A DNA stretch of 64,000 nucleotides from Geomonas sp. Red32. Its GTDB lineage: Bacteria; Desulfobacterota; Desulfuromonadia; Geobacterales; Geobacteraceae. The translations under genes were made by a program, and so were the position numbers. Within the stretch, counting starts at the first letter, position 1, and every line of letters starts with the position of its first letter. The notes below the pieces were generated by a model. That model saw only the letters and a program-made list of their open reading frames with translations, had not been told where the DNA came from and searched no databases. Below are positions 27,857-38,784 of this stretch, piece after piece. The DNA is taken from contig NZ_JAKLOY010000005.1 of NCBI RefSeq assembly GCF_023652955.1, positions 368,723 through 432,722 on the forward strand. The letters run 5' to 3'.

Positions 27857-29854
27857 ATGTCCCGCCGCCGTTTTTCCATCCGCGCCAAGATGACCATCGC
27901 CTCGCTGATCCCCCTTATCGAGGTGATCATCCTGGTCTCGCTGGCAGGCCTTTGGGCCGGTTACGAAAAGATCGCCACCCAGGCCCAGGAGAAGGTGCGT
28001 ACCGACCTCAACTCCGCCCGCGAGGTGTATCGCAACCAGTTGAAGCAGATGGCCGACCTGGTGGAGTATGCCGCCAGCACGCCGATCGCCGGCACCGCCA
28101 TCGCCAACGGCAGTCAGCCGACCATGGCGGCGCTGCTCGATCCGCTCAAGAAGCGCAACCAGCTCGACCTGCTGGCGGCGGTCGACCTCAAGGGGCACCC
28201 CCTCTACCAGGCCCACGCCACCCGCTCCCAAAAACCGGCGCATTCGCTTTTGACGGCGGTCCGGATGGCGCTGGCGGGGAAAACGGTTGCCGGGACCGAG
28301 GTGGTCCCCGAGGAAGCCCTGATCGCCGAAGGGGGAGATCTCGGCCAGCGGGCGGTGATCGCCATCACCCCTACCCCGCACGCGCATCCCGAGCCAACCC
28401 AGGTCGAGCGCTCGGGGATGATGCTGGTGTCGGCCGCGCCGGTCCGAAACGCCGCGGGCAACGTCGTGGGGGCCATCTACGGCGGGATTCTCCTCAACAA
28501 CAACAACGCCCTCGTGGACCGTATCAAGGAGCTGGTCTACGAGGGGATACGGTACGAGGGACAAGAGCTCGGCAGCGCCACCCTTTTCATCGGGGGGACC
28601 CGCATCGCCACCAACGTGCGCGACAGCGAGGGAAAGCGGGCTATCGGAACCCAGATATCGGACGAGGTCTACCAGCGGGTCATCCGCGAGGGGAAGAAAT
28701 GGGTGGGGAGGGCCTTCGTGGTCAACGACTGGTACCTGACCGCCTACGACCCCATCTTCGACATCAACGGCAAGCCGGTGGGATCCCTCTACGTCGGGAT
28801 GCTGGAGAGACCGTACACCGCCTTGAAGCAGCAGGCGCTGATGATCTTCGCGGCGGTGCTGGCGCTCGGCACCCTGCTCGGCTTCCTGGTTTCCTCCTTC
28901 ATCGCGGAGAGGCTGTCGCGCCCGATCAAGCAGCTGGAGAACTTTGCCCGCCGTGTCGCGGTCGGAGAGCGGGACCTGACCGTCCCGGTCCAGACAGCGG
29001 ACGAGGTCGGGGACCTGGCGGCGGAGTTCAACGCCATGAGTGCGGCGCTCTCCCAGCGGGAGGCGGAGATCCAGACGCTGAACCGCAATCTCGAGCAGAA
29101 GGTGAAGGAGCGGACGGCGGAGCTGGAGGAAAAGAGCGGCCAACTCCTGGCCGCCCACGAGGAGCTGGCACGGGCCGAGAAGCTCGCCGACCTCGGCGTG
29201 GTGGCGGCCGGTGTCGCTCACGAGATGAACAACCCGCTCGCCATCATCCGCGGCAACACCGAGCTGCTCGATATGTACATCCCGGAGGATGGAGAGGGGC
29301 GCGAGGAGGTCGAGGTCATCGTCAGCCAGGTCGACCGGATGGCCAAGATCGTCTCTAACCTCCTCGTCTTCGCACGGCAGCGGCCGATGAGGCTCGAAGA
29401 GGTGGCCATCCCGCGGCTATTGGACGACATCGTCGAACAGGCGGCGCACCAGGTGGACCTGGGGCGGATCAGGGTGGAGCGCGCCTACGCAGAGGATCTC
29501 CCTGCGCTGGCCGGCGACCCGGACAAGCTCAGGCAGGTCTTCAACAACCTCATCGTGAATGCGGTGCAGGCCATGCCGGAGGGGGGCGTGCTAACCCTGA
29601 CGGCGATAGCCACCCCCGACGGAGAGAGCTGCGAGGTGATGGTGGGGGACACGGGAAAGGGGATCAAGCCGGAGCACCTGGACAAACTCTTTACACCGTT
29701 CTTCACCACCAAGGAGCAGGGGACCGGGCTCGGTCTCTCGGTCTCCTACGGCATCGTCAAGGATCACAAGGGGACCATCAAACCGCAGAGCGTGCTGGGG
29801 CAAGGGACGGTGTTCAGGGTGATCCTTCCCGCCCGGGGGGGAACAGGAGAGTAG
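27857..29854 (+). CDS. Membrane sensor histidine kinase with extracytoplasmic Cache-like domain
   Basis: A 665-residue sensor. Membrane helix 1 is about residues 12-35, a periplasmic Cache-type sensing domain spans about 40-320, helix 2 is about 327-350 and a HAMP domain follows to about 402. A coiled-coil linker leads to the HisKA box with His455 in GVAHEMNNPLA. The ATPase core has NLIVNAVQAMPEGG, GDTGKGI and GTGLGLS. It is the partner kinase of the upstream NtrC-type regulator. A small extracytoplasmic molecule, perhaps formate or another carboxylate, is a natural candidate signal, but this is inference. Confidence 0.94.
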   Translation: MSRRRFSIRAKMTIASLIPLIEVIILVSLAGLWAGYEKIATQAQEKVRTDLNSAREVYRNQLKQMADLVEYAASTPIAGTAIANGSQPTMAALLDPLKKRNQLDLLAAVDLKGHPLYQAHATRSQKPAHSLLTAVRMALAGKTVAGTEVVPEEALIAEGGDLGQRAVIAITPTPHAHPEPTQVERSGMMLVSAAPVRNAAGNVVGAIYGGILLNNNNALVDRIKELVYEGIRYEGQELGSATLFIGGTRIATNVRDSEGKRAIGTQISDEVYQRVIREGKKWVGRAFVVNDWYLTAYDPIFDINGKPVGSLYVGMLERPYTALKQQALMIFAAVLALGTLLGFLVSSFIAERLSRPIKQLENFARRVAVGERDLTVPVQTADEVGDLAAEFNAMSAALSQREAEIQTLNRNLEQKVKERTAELEEKSGQLLAAHEELARAEKLADLGVVAAGVAHEMNNPLAIIRGNTELLDMYIPEDGEGREEVEVIVSQVDRMAKIVSNLLVFARQRPMRLEEVAIPRLLDDIVEQAAHQVDLGRIRVERAYAEDLPALAGDPDKLRQVFNNLIVNAVQAMPEGGVLTLTAIATPDGESCEVMVGDTGKGIKPEHLDKLFTPFFTTKEQGTGLGLSVSYGIVKDHKGTIKPQSVLGQGTVFRVILPARGGTGE

Positions 29855-29894
29855 AGCGCGGCTATCGGTCGGTTTTTTGTCCCCTCGCGCCTTC

Positions 29895-29942
29895 AAAACC
29901 TCCCTCCCCCTGCCCCTCTCCCCTAAAGGGGCGAGGGGATAT
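29895..29942. repeat. REP-like palindrome before rpsT
   Basis: A C-rich 'ccctccccctgcccctctcccct' half is followed by AAAGGGGCGAGGGG. This is a diverged member of the CCCTCCC family. The remainder of 29855-30153 holds the rpsT promoter and no gene. Confidence 0.65.
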
Positions 29943-30068
29943 GAAACGAAACGCGACTATTGTCGCTGACACCCTGGCAAAAAAGGCTGGCATTGGCGCG
30001 CTTGGCATGGTAAGGTGGGCGGCTCGCTGGCGGTATCCACTTTTTTTGGTGGCCGGCCGCATTTTGGC

Positions 30069-30098
30069 TTGACACCCCCGGAATTACGGTGGTATAAG
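30069..30098 (+). promoter_or_regulatory. Sigma-70-type promoter of rpsT
   Basis: TTGACA (30069-30074) and TATAAG (30093-30098) are separated by 18 bases. They lie about 55 bases upstream of the rpsT start. Confidence 0.8.
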
Positions 30099-30153
30099 TT
30101 CTACTTTCCGAAAAAACTCTCAAAGCTCTATTTAACATACTCGGAGGTGCAGT

Positions 30154-30417
30154 TTGGCAAATCATAAATCGGCAATTAAAAGGATCAAGCAGACCGTGAA
30201 AAGGACCGAGCGCAACAAGCACGACCGCTCGAACCTGCGCACCTTTATCAAGCGCGTCCGCGAAGCCGTGGCTGCTAAGGACCAGGCTGCCGCCCAGGCT
30301 GCTCTGGCTTCCGCTATCCCGGTCATCGACGGGGCTGCCACCAAGGGGATCATCCACACCTCCAACGCTTCCAGGAACGTCTCCAGGCTGACCAAGCTGG
30401 TCAACACCCTCGCCTAG
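30154..30417 (+). CDS. rpsT: 30S ribosomal protein S20
   Basis: An 87-residue basic helical protein beginning [12 protein letters not shown] after the initiator and containing the family pattern KKRVREAV...[27 protein letters not shown]20 binds 16S rRNA early in 30S assembly. The start codon is TTG, with GGAGG six bases upstream; a weak start codon is common for this autoregulated gene. It is followed by a strong terminator. Confidence 0.97.
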   Translation: MANHKSAIKRIKQTVKRTERNKHDRSNLRTFIKRVREAVAAKDQAAAQAALASAIPVIDGAATKGIIHTSNASRNVSRLTKLVNTLA

Positions 30418-30449
30418 TTTTCTCTAGAGGGGCGGCTGCAACAATTAAA

Positions 30450-30486
30450 AAGGGGAACCCGATTTTTTCGGGTTCCCCTTTTTTGC
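30450..30486 (+). terminator. Intrinsic terminator of rpsT
   Basis: A 13-bp stem (30450-30462 with 30468-30480) with loop TTTTT, followed by a T-run. It lies 33 bases after the rpsT stop. The A-run on the left arm would also let it serve the convergent holA strand. Confidence 0.88.
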
Positions 30487-30521
30487 GTTCGGACTATAGG
30501 GACCAAAGGGACTAAAGTGGC

Positions 30522-30714
30522 GAGCGGTCCCCTCCTTTGCGAAGGGTCACCGGAAAATTTCGGGAAGATGTAAAAGTCCCCCTTGATAAAGGGGGATTTA
30601 GGGGGATTTGCCTCTCGATTCGTGAACGGCAAATCCCCCCTGTCCCCCCTTTGACAAGGGGGGGACCTGATTTCCCCGGAACTCTTTGAATAATTTTGCG
30701 AAGGGGGGAGCGTT
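30522..30714. repeat. REP-like repeats between rpsT and holA
   Basis: Several units of the 'cccccttt...aaaggggg' family. One palindrome of the 'aaatcccccctgtccccccttt-gacaaggggggga' type lies at 30632-30665, a 'cccccttgataaagggggatttaggggg' unit at 30577-30607, and half-units around 30530-30550. Their arms end in copies of 'atttcc/cggaa', as if a longer hairpin were assembled from units. Confidence 0.7.
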
Positions 30715-30727
30715 AGACGAGGGAAGG

Positions 30728-31717
30728 TTAGCGGCGGCAGGCGTCGATGACGAAACGCTCGAAGAGGGCGGCTTCCCGGCCGCCGGACTTGAAGGCGAGG
30801 TCGAGCTCGACCATCCGCTCGAACACTTTCTTCAGCTCCCACGCCTGGTAGTTCTTCGCCTGGGCGGTCACCTTCTGCAAAAAGTACGGGGCGATCCCGG
30901 CACTCTTGGCCAGCTCGGACGACGGTACTTTCTTGTCCAACAAAGCCCGCACCTGCCACAGCTGCCGGTAGTGCCTCGCCACGGCACCCAACACCCGCAG
31001 CGGCGCCTCGCCATCCGAGAGGATGGTGGTCAGCATCCTCAGCGCGGTCTTCAGATCCTTCATCCCCAAGGCATCGGTAAACTCGAAGACGCTCTCCACC
31101 TTGGTGTCGGAAACGATGGCCTTGACGTCGGCCACTTCCACCACTTCTTTCTTCCCACAATACAGACAGAGCTTCTCGATCTGGGAAACCAGCTCCTGCA
31201 GATGGGCACCGACCAGGAAGGCCAAGAGCTCGGCGGCGGCGGGTTCGATCTTCTTCCCGAGGGCCTTAACCTCGTCGCGCACGAACGGCCCCAGCTGGGA
31301 CTCGTAGGGGCGCTTGAACTCGACGACCTCCCCCTTTTTCTTGAAGTCGGCGTAGAACTTCTTCCGGCCATCGACCTTCTCGGCCTGCAGGATGAGGGTG
31401 GTGGAGGGGGAAGGGTCCTGGATGTAGCCGAGCAGGATCTCCATGGCGGCGGCGGAGAGGTCGCCCCCCTTCTTGATGAGGACCACGCGGCGGTCGGCGA
31501 ACATCGGGAGGGTCTGGGCCACGTTGAAGACCTCGTCGCCTTTCACCTCGTTACCGTAGTAGACGTTCAGGTTGAAGTCGCGGAAGCCGGGGTCGACGGT
31601 GCGGTCCATCAGCTTCTTCACGGCGCGCTCGACCAGGTAGGACTCCTCCCCGAATAACAGGTACAGCGAAGCGACCTCTCCCTTTTCGACGGCTCTCGCA
31701 AACTCTTCCGGCTTCAT
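30728..31717 (-). CDS. holA: DNA polymerase III subunit delta
   Basis: A 329-residue clamp-loader subunit that opens the beta sliding clamp. It starts with the family pattern MKPEEF...YLLFGEESYLVERAV, continues with the inactive AAA-like domain including DRRVVLIK, and ends in a helical collar domain (FERFVIDAC). The degenerate P-loop is normal for delta. The ATG overlaps the stop of the upstream HEPN-type gene (ATGA). It is convergent with rpsT, the common arrangement of holA and rpsT in proteobacteria. Confidence 0.93.
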   Translation of the reverse strand: MKPEEFARAVEKGEVASLYLLFGEESYLVERAVKKLMDRTVDPGFRDFNLNVYYGNEVKGDEVFNVAQTLPMFADRRVVLIKKGGDLSAAAMEILLGYIQDPSPSTTLILQAEKVDGRKKFYADFKKKGEVVEFKRPYESQLGPFVRDEVKALGKKIEPAAAELLAFLVGAHLQELVSQIEKLCLYCGKKEVVEVADVKAIVSDTKVESVFEFTDALGMKDLKTALRMLTTILSDGEAPLRVLGAVARHYRQLWQVRALLDKKVPSSELAKSAGIAPYFLQKVTAQAKNYQAWELKKVFERMVELDLAFKSGGREAALFERFVIDACRR

Positions 31718-32136
31718 TGAAGGACCTCGGCTTTCTCGAACAACTTCTTACTGAATGTACTGTGGAGTTCCTCCAGCAGAGGGAGATAAAGGTCACTGAT
31801 CTGCCCTTCCACCTCAACGGCAATCTTTTCCTCGTAAACCATTCTCGTCTGGGTCTGCTTTTGCAACGCGATCTCCCATTGTCGAGGGGCGGTCAGAAGG
31901 CCTGAGCGGCAGGCCTCTTTAATAGCAACTCTTGGTGACACCACGGTCAATCCTTGAACGCGTGCATGGTCCTTTAGAAGCTCGCAAGCGTGCTCAAACG
32001 ACCTTTCGTAGAATTGGACCAGGCCTGCACGCTCTATTATGCTGGGGGTTTCGATTTCGATGGCTTGCTGGAGAAGCAGGTAGGCCTTTTCGAACTGGGC
32101 GAAGCGCTGTTGCCAACGGATATCCTGATCGGTCAT
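31714..32136 (-). CDS. HI0074-type HEPN-like protein, orphan and with a degenerate active motif
   Basis: A 140-residue helical protein resembling the HI0074 'nucleotidyltransferase substrate-binding' family, which pairs with small MNT proteins in toxin-antitoxin-like systems. Matching features are the early RFAQFEKAYLLL segment, FYERSFEHACELLKDH and SPRVAIKEACRSGLL. The family's RNxxxHxY motif is degenerate: at residues 94-101 it reads QTQTRMVY, so the Arg, Asn and His are replaced while the Tyr stays. No MNT gene is adjacent. It sits between lptE and holA and overlaps holA by four bases. Family assignment is by pattern; loss of RNase activity is inferred. Confidence 0.7.
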   Translation of the reverse strand: MTDQDIRWQQRFAQFEKAYLLLQQAIEIETPSIIERAGLVQFYERSFEHACELLKDHARVQGLTVVSPRVAIKEACRSGLLTAPRQWEIALQKQTQTRMVYEEKIAVEVEGQISDLYLPLLEELHSTFSKKLFEKAEVLQ

Positions 32137-32194
32137 GGTCTTTGTCTCCTGCGAAAGCGCCCATCTTGAATGGCACGTGGGGCTGCTTTGGTGG

Positions 32195-32248
32195 CGGGGC
32201 CGGCGTCCCCCACCCCCCTGCCCCCTCCCTCAAGGGGAGGGGGAGAGT
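32195..32248. repeat. REP-like palindrome between lptE and the HEPN-like gene
   Basis: A 'cccccacccccctgccccctccct' half followed by CAAGGGGAGGGGG. This is nearly identical to the units at 11.27 kb and 26.39 kb. Confidence 0.75.
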
Positions 32249-32252
32249 GGGA

Positions 32253-32786
32253 TTAGTAGGCTTCGGTCAGTTTGCGCCAGATGTCTTGGGAGAGGAGACG
32301 GCAGATGCGGGCGGCGGCGACTTCCTCGGCGTTTTGCTGCAGGGCGATGTTGGCGTTGACCGGGAAGGTCTGATCCTCGGTCAGGTCACCCTTCCAGAGC
32401 ACCTTCTTGGTCTGCTGCTCCCTGAGGATCACCTGGGCGGTGATGACGGCCCGGTACTCCTTGATGGTGTCGAGCGCGGTGTAGGAAACCGGAGTGGTGG
32501 TGTAGCTGGTGATGGTCCCGGTCAGCTCGAGCTGGGCCTGGTCGGCCGGGAGCACCTGACCGCCGCTTCTCAGCGCCAGCTCGTCGATCAGGTTGCGGGC
32601 CAAGACGCCCTCAAGCCCGGCGCGGTAGCTCTTGTTGGCGAAGAGGATGACGTTCACGCCACGGTCGGCGACCAGCGGGCCGCGGCTGCCGACCACGTGG
32701 TAGCCGCAACCTGACAAAAGGGAGAGCGCCAGCAGCGCTCCCCCTAGCCATTTCAACATGAGCTTCATTATCGGCTGACGGATCAC
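32253..32786 (-). CDS. lptE: LPS-assembly lipoprotein LptE
   Basis: Outer-membrane lipoprotein that plugs the LptD barrel during lipopolysaccharide insertion. A signal peptide with lipobox LSGC lies around residues 23-27 (LSLLSGCGYHVVG), followed by an alpha/beta LptE domain (for example GVNVILFANKS, SYRAGLEGVLARNLIDEL). The 177-residue version starts at GTG 32786, directly after the leuS stop; an ATG at 32768 would give a shorter signal sequence (MKLMLKWLGG) and is equally plausible. The leuS-lptE-holA order supports the name. Confidence 0.87.
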   Translation of the reverse strand: MIRQPIMKLMLKWLGGALLALSLLSGCGYHVVGSRGPLVADRGVNVILFANKSYRAGLEGVLARNLIDELALRSGGQVLPADQAQLELTGTITSYTTTPVSYTALDTIKEYRAVITAQVILREQQTKKVLWKGDLTEDQTFPVNANIALQQNAEEVAAARICRLLSQDIWRKLTEAY

Positions 32787-35261
<2,475 letters not shown>

Positions 35262-35324
35262 GGAAAACCACCTTCCGCGCATCCCTCAAAGGACGCGTCT
35301 GTTGGATTTAAAAAAAAGGAAGCG

Positions 35325-35500
35325 CCCCCATCCTCACCCAGCCCCTCCCTCCGCCTTCGCCAGGTTATGGCGGACAGGCTTGAAGGGGAGGGTACGTTGA
35401 AGCGGAGGGCGTTCTGAATTGTACTCCAGCCGAGGAACGATGCACCATCGTGCTTCCCCCCCTCTCGCCCCCTCCCTCCCGGGGAGGGGGAAGGGGTGAC
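35325..35500. repeat. Two REP-like units upstream of leuS, one with an interrupted loop
   Basis: The unit at 35342-35395 has the usual 'cctccct' and 'tgaaggggaggg' halves. A stretch of about 30 bases lies between them that itself forms a small hairpin (ccgcc...ggcgg). The unit at 35458-35492 is of the ordinary 'ccctccctcc-ggggaggggg' kind. I see no gene in 35262-35598. Confidence 0.7.
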
Positions 35501-35598
35501 AAGGCGAATGGCGACGAATGGGGTCAGAGCGAAAAGGGGCGGGCACCTTCTAGCGAAGGAGCCGGACCCCGGAGAGCCAGACCTTAGGGAGCCGGGCT

Positions 35599-35976
35599 CT
35601 AGGCGATCTTCAAAAGGCTCTTCGCCACGTCCAGGATCTTGGTCGGCTGGATCGGCTTGGTGATGTAGTCGTTGGCTCCCAAGGCCAGCGCCCGCTCGCG
35701 ATCCTCCTGGGCACCCTCGGTAGTGATCACCACGATCGGGATCGACTTGTAGTTGGCGTCGTTTCTTACCAGGCTCACCAGCTTCAACCCGTCCATGATC
35801 GGCATGTTGATGTCGGTCAGGATCAGGTCGAAACGCTCGGAGGAGAGCTTTTTCAGCCCGTCGACACCGTCGTTGGCCTCAACGATCCTGACCCCCCTGA
35901 TCCGTTTCAGGGCAAAGGCGATCAACTGCCTCATGGTCGGAGAATCTTCAACAATCAAAACGTTATACTCGGACAT
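35599..35976 (-). CDS. CheY-like response regulator
   Basis: A 125-residue stand-alone receiver domain. The acidic pair is ED (10-11), the phospho-acceptor Asp55 lies in LTDINMP, Thr in VITTEGA and Lys in YITKP. It is last in the chemotaxis-like operon and is a likely phosphorylation target or sink for CheA. I start at ATG 35976 rather than the GTG one codon earlier because GGGGA lies at better spacing. Confidence 0.9.
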   Translation of the reverse strand: MSEYNVLIVEDSPTMRQLIAFALKRIRGVRIVEANDGVDGLKKLSSERFDLILTDINMPIMDGLKLVSLVRNDANYKSIPIVVITTEGAQEDRERALALGANDYITKPIQPTKILDVAKSLLKIA

Positions 35977-36005
35977 CACACCAAATCCCCCATGGTTGCG
36001 GCTGG

Positions 36006-36854
36006 TTATTTCGTCAAGAGGTCGATGAACCCCTGGATGGTCGAGAGCTTTCTTTCGGAGTCACTGTAGAGCCTCGAGCTGAAGATGGCGGTGGCGGCGT
36101 GTCCCGCCAGCAGGGTGAAGAGCTCGTAGTCCACGGCGGCGAACTCGGTCTTTTGCATCAGGAGCTTGTAGATGACCAGCACCCCGATCACGTGCTCCTT
36201 GATCTTTAAGGGGATGCAGACCATCGGCGCGGTGAAGTCGCGCTCGTAGCCGACCACGTTTTCGGTGAAGTAGTTCTCTCCCGAGGAGGCCACCTCGCCG
36301 ATGATCCCCTTGCCGAGCCGCGCGGTCGGGATGTCGCTCCGCTCAAGCCCTTCGGTGGCCACCGCCTGCAGCTCGTCGCTCTTCTCGTCGAGCAGCATGA
36401 TGGCGAACTCCTCGGCACCGACCAGGTTGATGATGATCTCGGTGATGATCTGGAGCACTTCCCGGAAATCGAGGGTGGAATGGAGCTGGTAGCTCGCGAT
36501 GTAGAGGTTCGCGAGGTTGTTGTTCTCGTCCTCGATCTCGATGTAGCGGGCGGCGAAGTCCTGGTTTTCGGCCTCGACCTGCTTGATGCGGTCCAGGATC
36601 TCCTGCTTCTCGTGCTCGAGGTTGGCGATCTTCTCCACCAGCTTGCTGACCTCCGGGACGGGGGCCGCCTCGGAGGCCGCCGGCTGGCTCTTCTCCAGCT
36701 CGAGAAGCCGGAAGCGGAGCCGCTCGTTCTCCTTCAGCAGCTCCTGGGTGAACTCGGCCCCCTTCTTGAAGACTTGCAGGAACTCTTCACCCCGGTGGAC
36801 CAACTTCTCATCTTCTTTTTGCATAGACACCCCGGTTTTCTCGTTGTTGGTCAT
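36006..36854 (-). CDS. GAF-domain protein with coiled coil
   Basis: A 282-residue protein: polar N-terminus, a heptad-rich coiled coil (about residues 35-115), then a GAF domain (about 125-275) including [29 protein letters not shown] split over its first strands. GAF domains bind small ligands or act as dimer platforms. The start overlaps the cheB stop (ATGA), so it is coupled to cheB. Without a catalytic domain, it is probably a signal-input or scaffold component of this operon. Confidence 0.85.
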   Translation of the reverse strand: MTNNEKTGVSMQKEDEKLVHRGEEFLQVFKKGAEFTQELLKENERLRFRLLELEKSQPAASEAAPVPEVSKLVEKIANLEHEKQEILDRIKQVEAENQDFAARYIEIEDENNNLANLYIASYQLHSTLDFREVLQIITEIIINLVGAEEFAIMLLDEKSDELQAVATEGLERSDIPTARLGKGIIGEVASSGENYFTENVVGYERDFTAPMVCIPLKIKEHVIGVLVIYKLLMQKTEFAAVDYELFTLLAGHAATAIFSSRLYSDSERKLSTIQGFIDLLTK

Positions 36855-37918
36855 ACGAAACGCGGCACCAGTCCGCTACGGGCAACGATCTCCCGCACCA
36901 TCAAATCCATCGGGACCACCCGGTCTACCACCCCGGTGGCGATCGCCTCGCGTGGCATGCCGAACACCACCGACGACTCCTCGGCCTCGGCCACCACCTG
37001 GGCGCCCAGCCGCTTGGCCTCCTTGACGCCCTGGGCGCCGTCGTTCCCCATCCCGGTCAAGACCACCGCCAGCATCCGCTCCCGGTAGAGCTCGGCGCAG
37101 GAGCAGAACATGGCGTCCACCGACGGGACGTAGCGGTCGGCGGCGGTCGGTTCGACCACGCGGGCCAGGATCTTGTCGCCACGCCTCATGAAGAGAAGGT
37201 TCTTCCCGCCGGGAGCGATGAGGACCCGCCCGGGGCGCACCTCGTCGCCGTCCTTGGCCTCCTTGATCTCGAAGCCGGAGCTGCGGTCGAGGCGGTCGGC
37301 GAAGGCGCGGGTGAAACCGGCCGGCATGTGCTGGGAGACCACCACCGCGAAGGGGAGCGGCTCCTTGAAGGAGGAGAAGATCCGCTGCAGGGCGGGAGGT
37401 CCCCCGGTGGAGGAGCCGATGGCCACCACGTCGAGGGCGGCGGTTTCCACCCGGCGCGGGACCTCCGGCACCGGTTCCTCGACCGGCCTGGGGGCCTCGT
37501 AGCGCTTCTGGACGCGGGCCATGTTGAGCTTGAAGACCGCCTGGACCTTGCGGTGCAGGTCCTCCTGGATTTTCAGGAGCTCCTCGGAGATGACGGTGGT
37601 CGGCTTGGCGATGAACTCCACCGCGCCGAGCTCCAGCGCCTTGAAGACCTTCTCGTCGCCGGAGGTCGAGCTGATCACGATGACCGGCACCGGGTTGGAG
37701 GCCATCAGGATGCGGAGCATGGTGAAGCCGTCCATGCGGGGCATCTCGAGGTCCAGGGTGACCAGGTCCGGGGAGAGGTCGATCACCCTGCGGATCCCCT
37801 CCTCGCCGTTGGTTGCAAACCCCACCACCTCCACGCCGGGGATCTCCTCGAGCATCTTGGTGATGGCGCGGCGGTTGTAGGCGGAATCGTCTACCACTAC
37901 TACCCGTACTCGTTTCAC
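36851..37918 (-). CDS. cheB: Chemotaxis response regulator protein-glutamate methylesterase CheB
   Basis: A 355-residue protein: receiver domain (1-125, phospho-acceptor Asp56 in LVTLDLEMP), linker, then methylesterase (about 160-350) with the Ser of AIGSSTGGP (about 169), His197 in SQHMPAGF and the Asp in GMGNDGAQG. It removes methyl groups from chemoreceptor glutamates and can deamidate glutamines. The start is GTG 37918, overlapping the cheR stop, although the same frame stays open far upstream; the receiver domain begins right at this codon. Confidence 0.95.
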   Translation of the reverse strand: MKRVRVVVVDDSAYNRRAITKMLEEIPGVEVVGFATNGEEGIRRVIDLSPDLVTLDLEMPRMDGFTMLRILMASNPVPVIVISSTSGDEKVFKALELGAVEFIAKPTTVISEELLKIQEDLHRKVQAVFKLNMARVQKRYEAPRPVEEPVPEVPRRVETAALDVVAIGSSTGGPPALQRIFSSFKEPLPFAVVVSQHMPAGFTRAFADRLDRSSGFEIKEAKDGDEVRPGRVLIAPGGKNLLFMRRGDKILARVVEPTAADRYVPSVDAMFCSCAELYRERMLAVVLTGMGNDGAQGVKEAKRLGAQVVAEAEESSVVFGMPREAIATGVVDRVVPMDLMVREIVARSGLVPRFV

Positions 37919-38784
37919 CAGAGCCCCCCCGCCGGCGCGGGCGCCGTCTTTTGGTACACCATGTCGTTTTTCAGATGCTTCAGGGCGAAGGCGGTCGAAA
38001 TGTTCATGAGCGATTCTGAGTGGCCGAGCAGGAGGTAGCCGCCACTTCTCAGGGTATTGTGGAACGATTCGATGACCTTCTTCTTGGAGGCCTCGTCGAA
38101 GTAGATGATCACGTTGCGGCAGAAGATGACGTCCATCTTCCCCAAGAGCGCCAGGCGGTTCGCGTCGAAGAGGTTCATGTGGGTGATGGTGACCAGTTCC
38201 CGCACCTCGTCGTTGATCCGGAAGGAGCCGTCGGATTCCGTGAAGAAGCGGCGGAGGTAGCGCTCGTCGGTGCAGCGGAAGGAGCTCTTGGTGTAGACCC
38301 CCTTGCGCGCGTGCTGGACCACCCGCTGGCTGATGTCGCTCCCGACGATCTCGATCCGCCACCCCTTGAAGCGCTCCATCTCCAGCATCAGCATGGCGAT
38401 GGTGTACGGTTCCTCGCCGGTGGAGCAGCCGGCGCTCCAGATCCTCAGGGTCTTCTCCCGCTCCTTGGTCTGGATGAGCTCCGGCAGGATCTCGTCGGTG
38501 AAGGCACGGAGCTGGAAGGCCTCCCGGAAGAAGTAGGTCTCGTTGGTGGTGAGGATATCCATGATATCGGCGATCTCCTCGTCCTTCCTCCGATCGTACT
38601 TCAGGAACTGGTAGTACTCGCGGAAACCGGCCAGCCCGTGGTGGACCACCCGGCGCCCGAGGCGGCGGTCCAAGAGGTACTTGCTGTCGGAATCGAAGTA
38701 GAGCCCGCAGTGATTGTAGATCAGGTCCCTGATCAGGCGGAACTCCTCTTCGGTCAGCTGTTGAGTGGGCTCATTGAATAGCAT
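37915..38784 (-). CDS. cheR: Chemotaxis protein methyltransferase CheR
   Basis: A 289-residue methyltransferase acting on chemoreceptor glutamates. It has the N-terminal helical domain ([16 protein letters not shown]), the [10 protein letters not shown] motif (about 78-87), SAM-binding [12 protein letters not shown] (about 115-126) and FCRNVIIYF (about 223-231). Its first codons overlap the 3' end of the HEAT-repeat gene by 14 bases. No C-terminal receptor-tethering pentapeptide-binding insert is obvious to me. Confidence 0.95.
   Translation of the reverse strand: MLFNEPTQQLTEEEFRLIRDLIYNHCGLYFDSDSKYLLDRRLGRRVVHHGLAGFREYYQFLKYDRRKDEEIADIMDILTTNETYFFREAFQLRAFTDEILPELIQTKEREKTLRIWSAGCSTGEEPYTIAMLMLEMERFKGWRIEIVGSDISQRVVQHARKGVYTKSSFRCTDERYLRRFFTESDGSFRINDEVRELVTITHMNLFDANRLALLGKMDVIFCRNVIIYFDEASKKKVIESFHNTLRSGGYLLLGHSESLMNISTAFALKHLKNDMVYQKTAPAPAGGLW

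Noticed and set aside
36851..38362. 503-residue form of CheB with an upstream extension
   Set aside because: The first 148 codons overlap cheR out of frame and have shadow-like Arg/Pro composition; the receiver domain starts exactly at GTG 37918.
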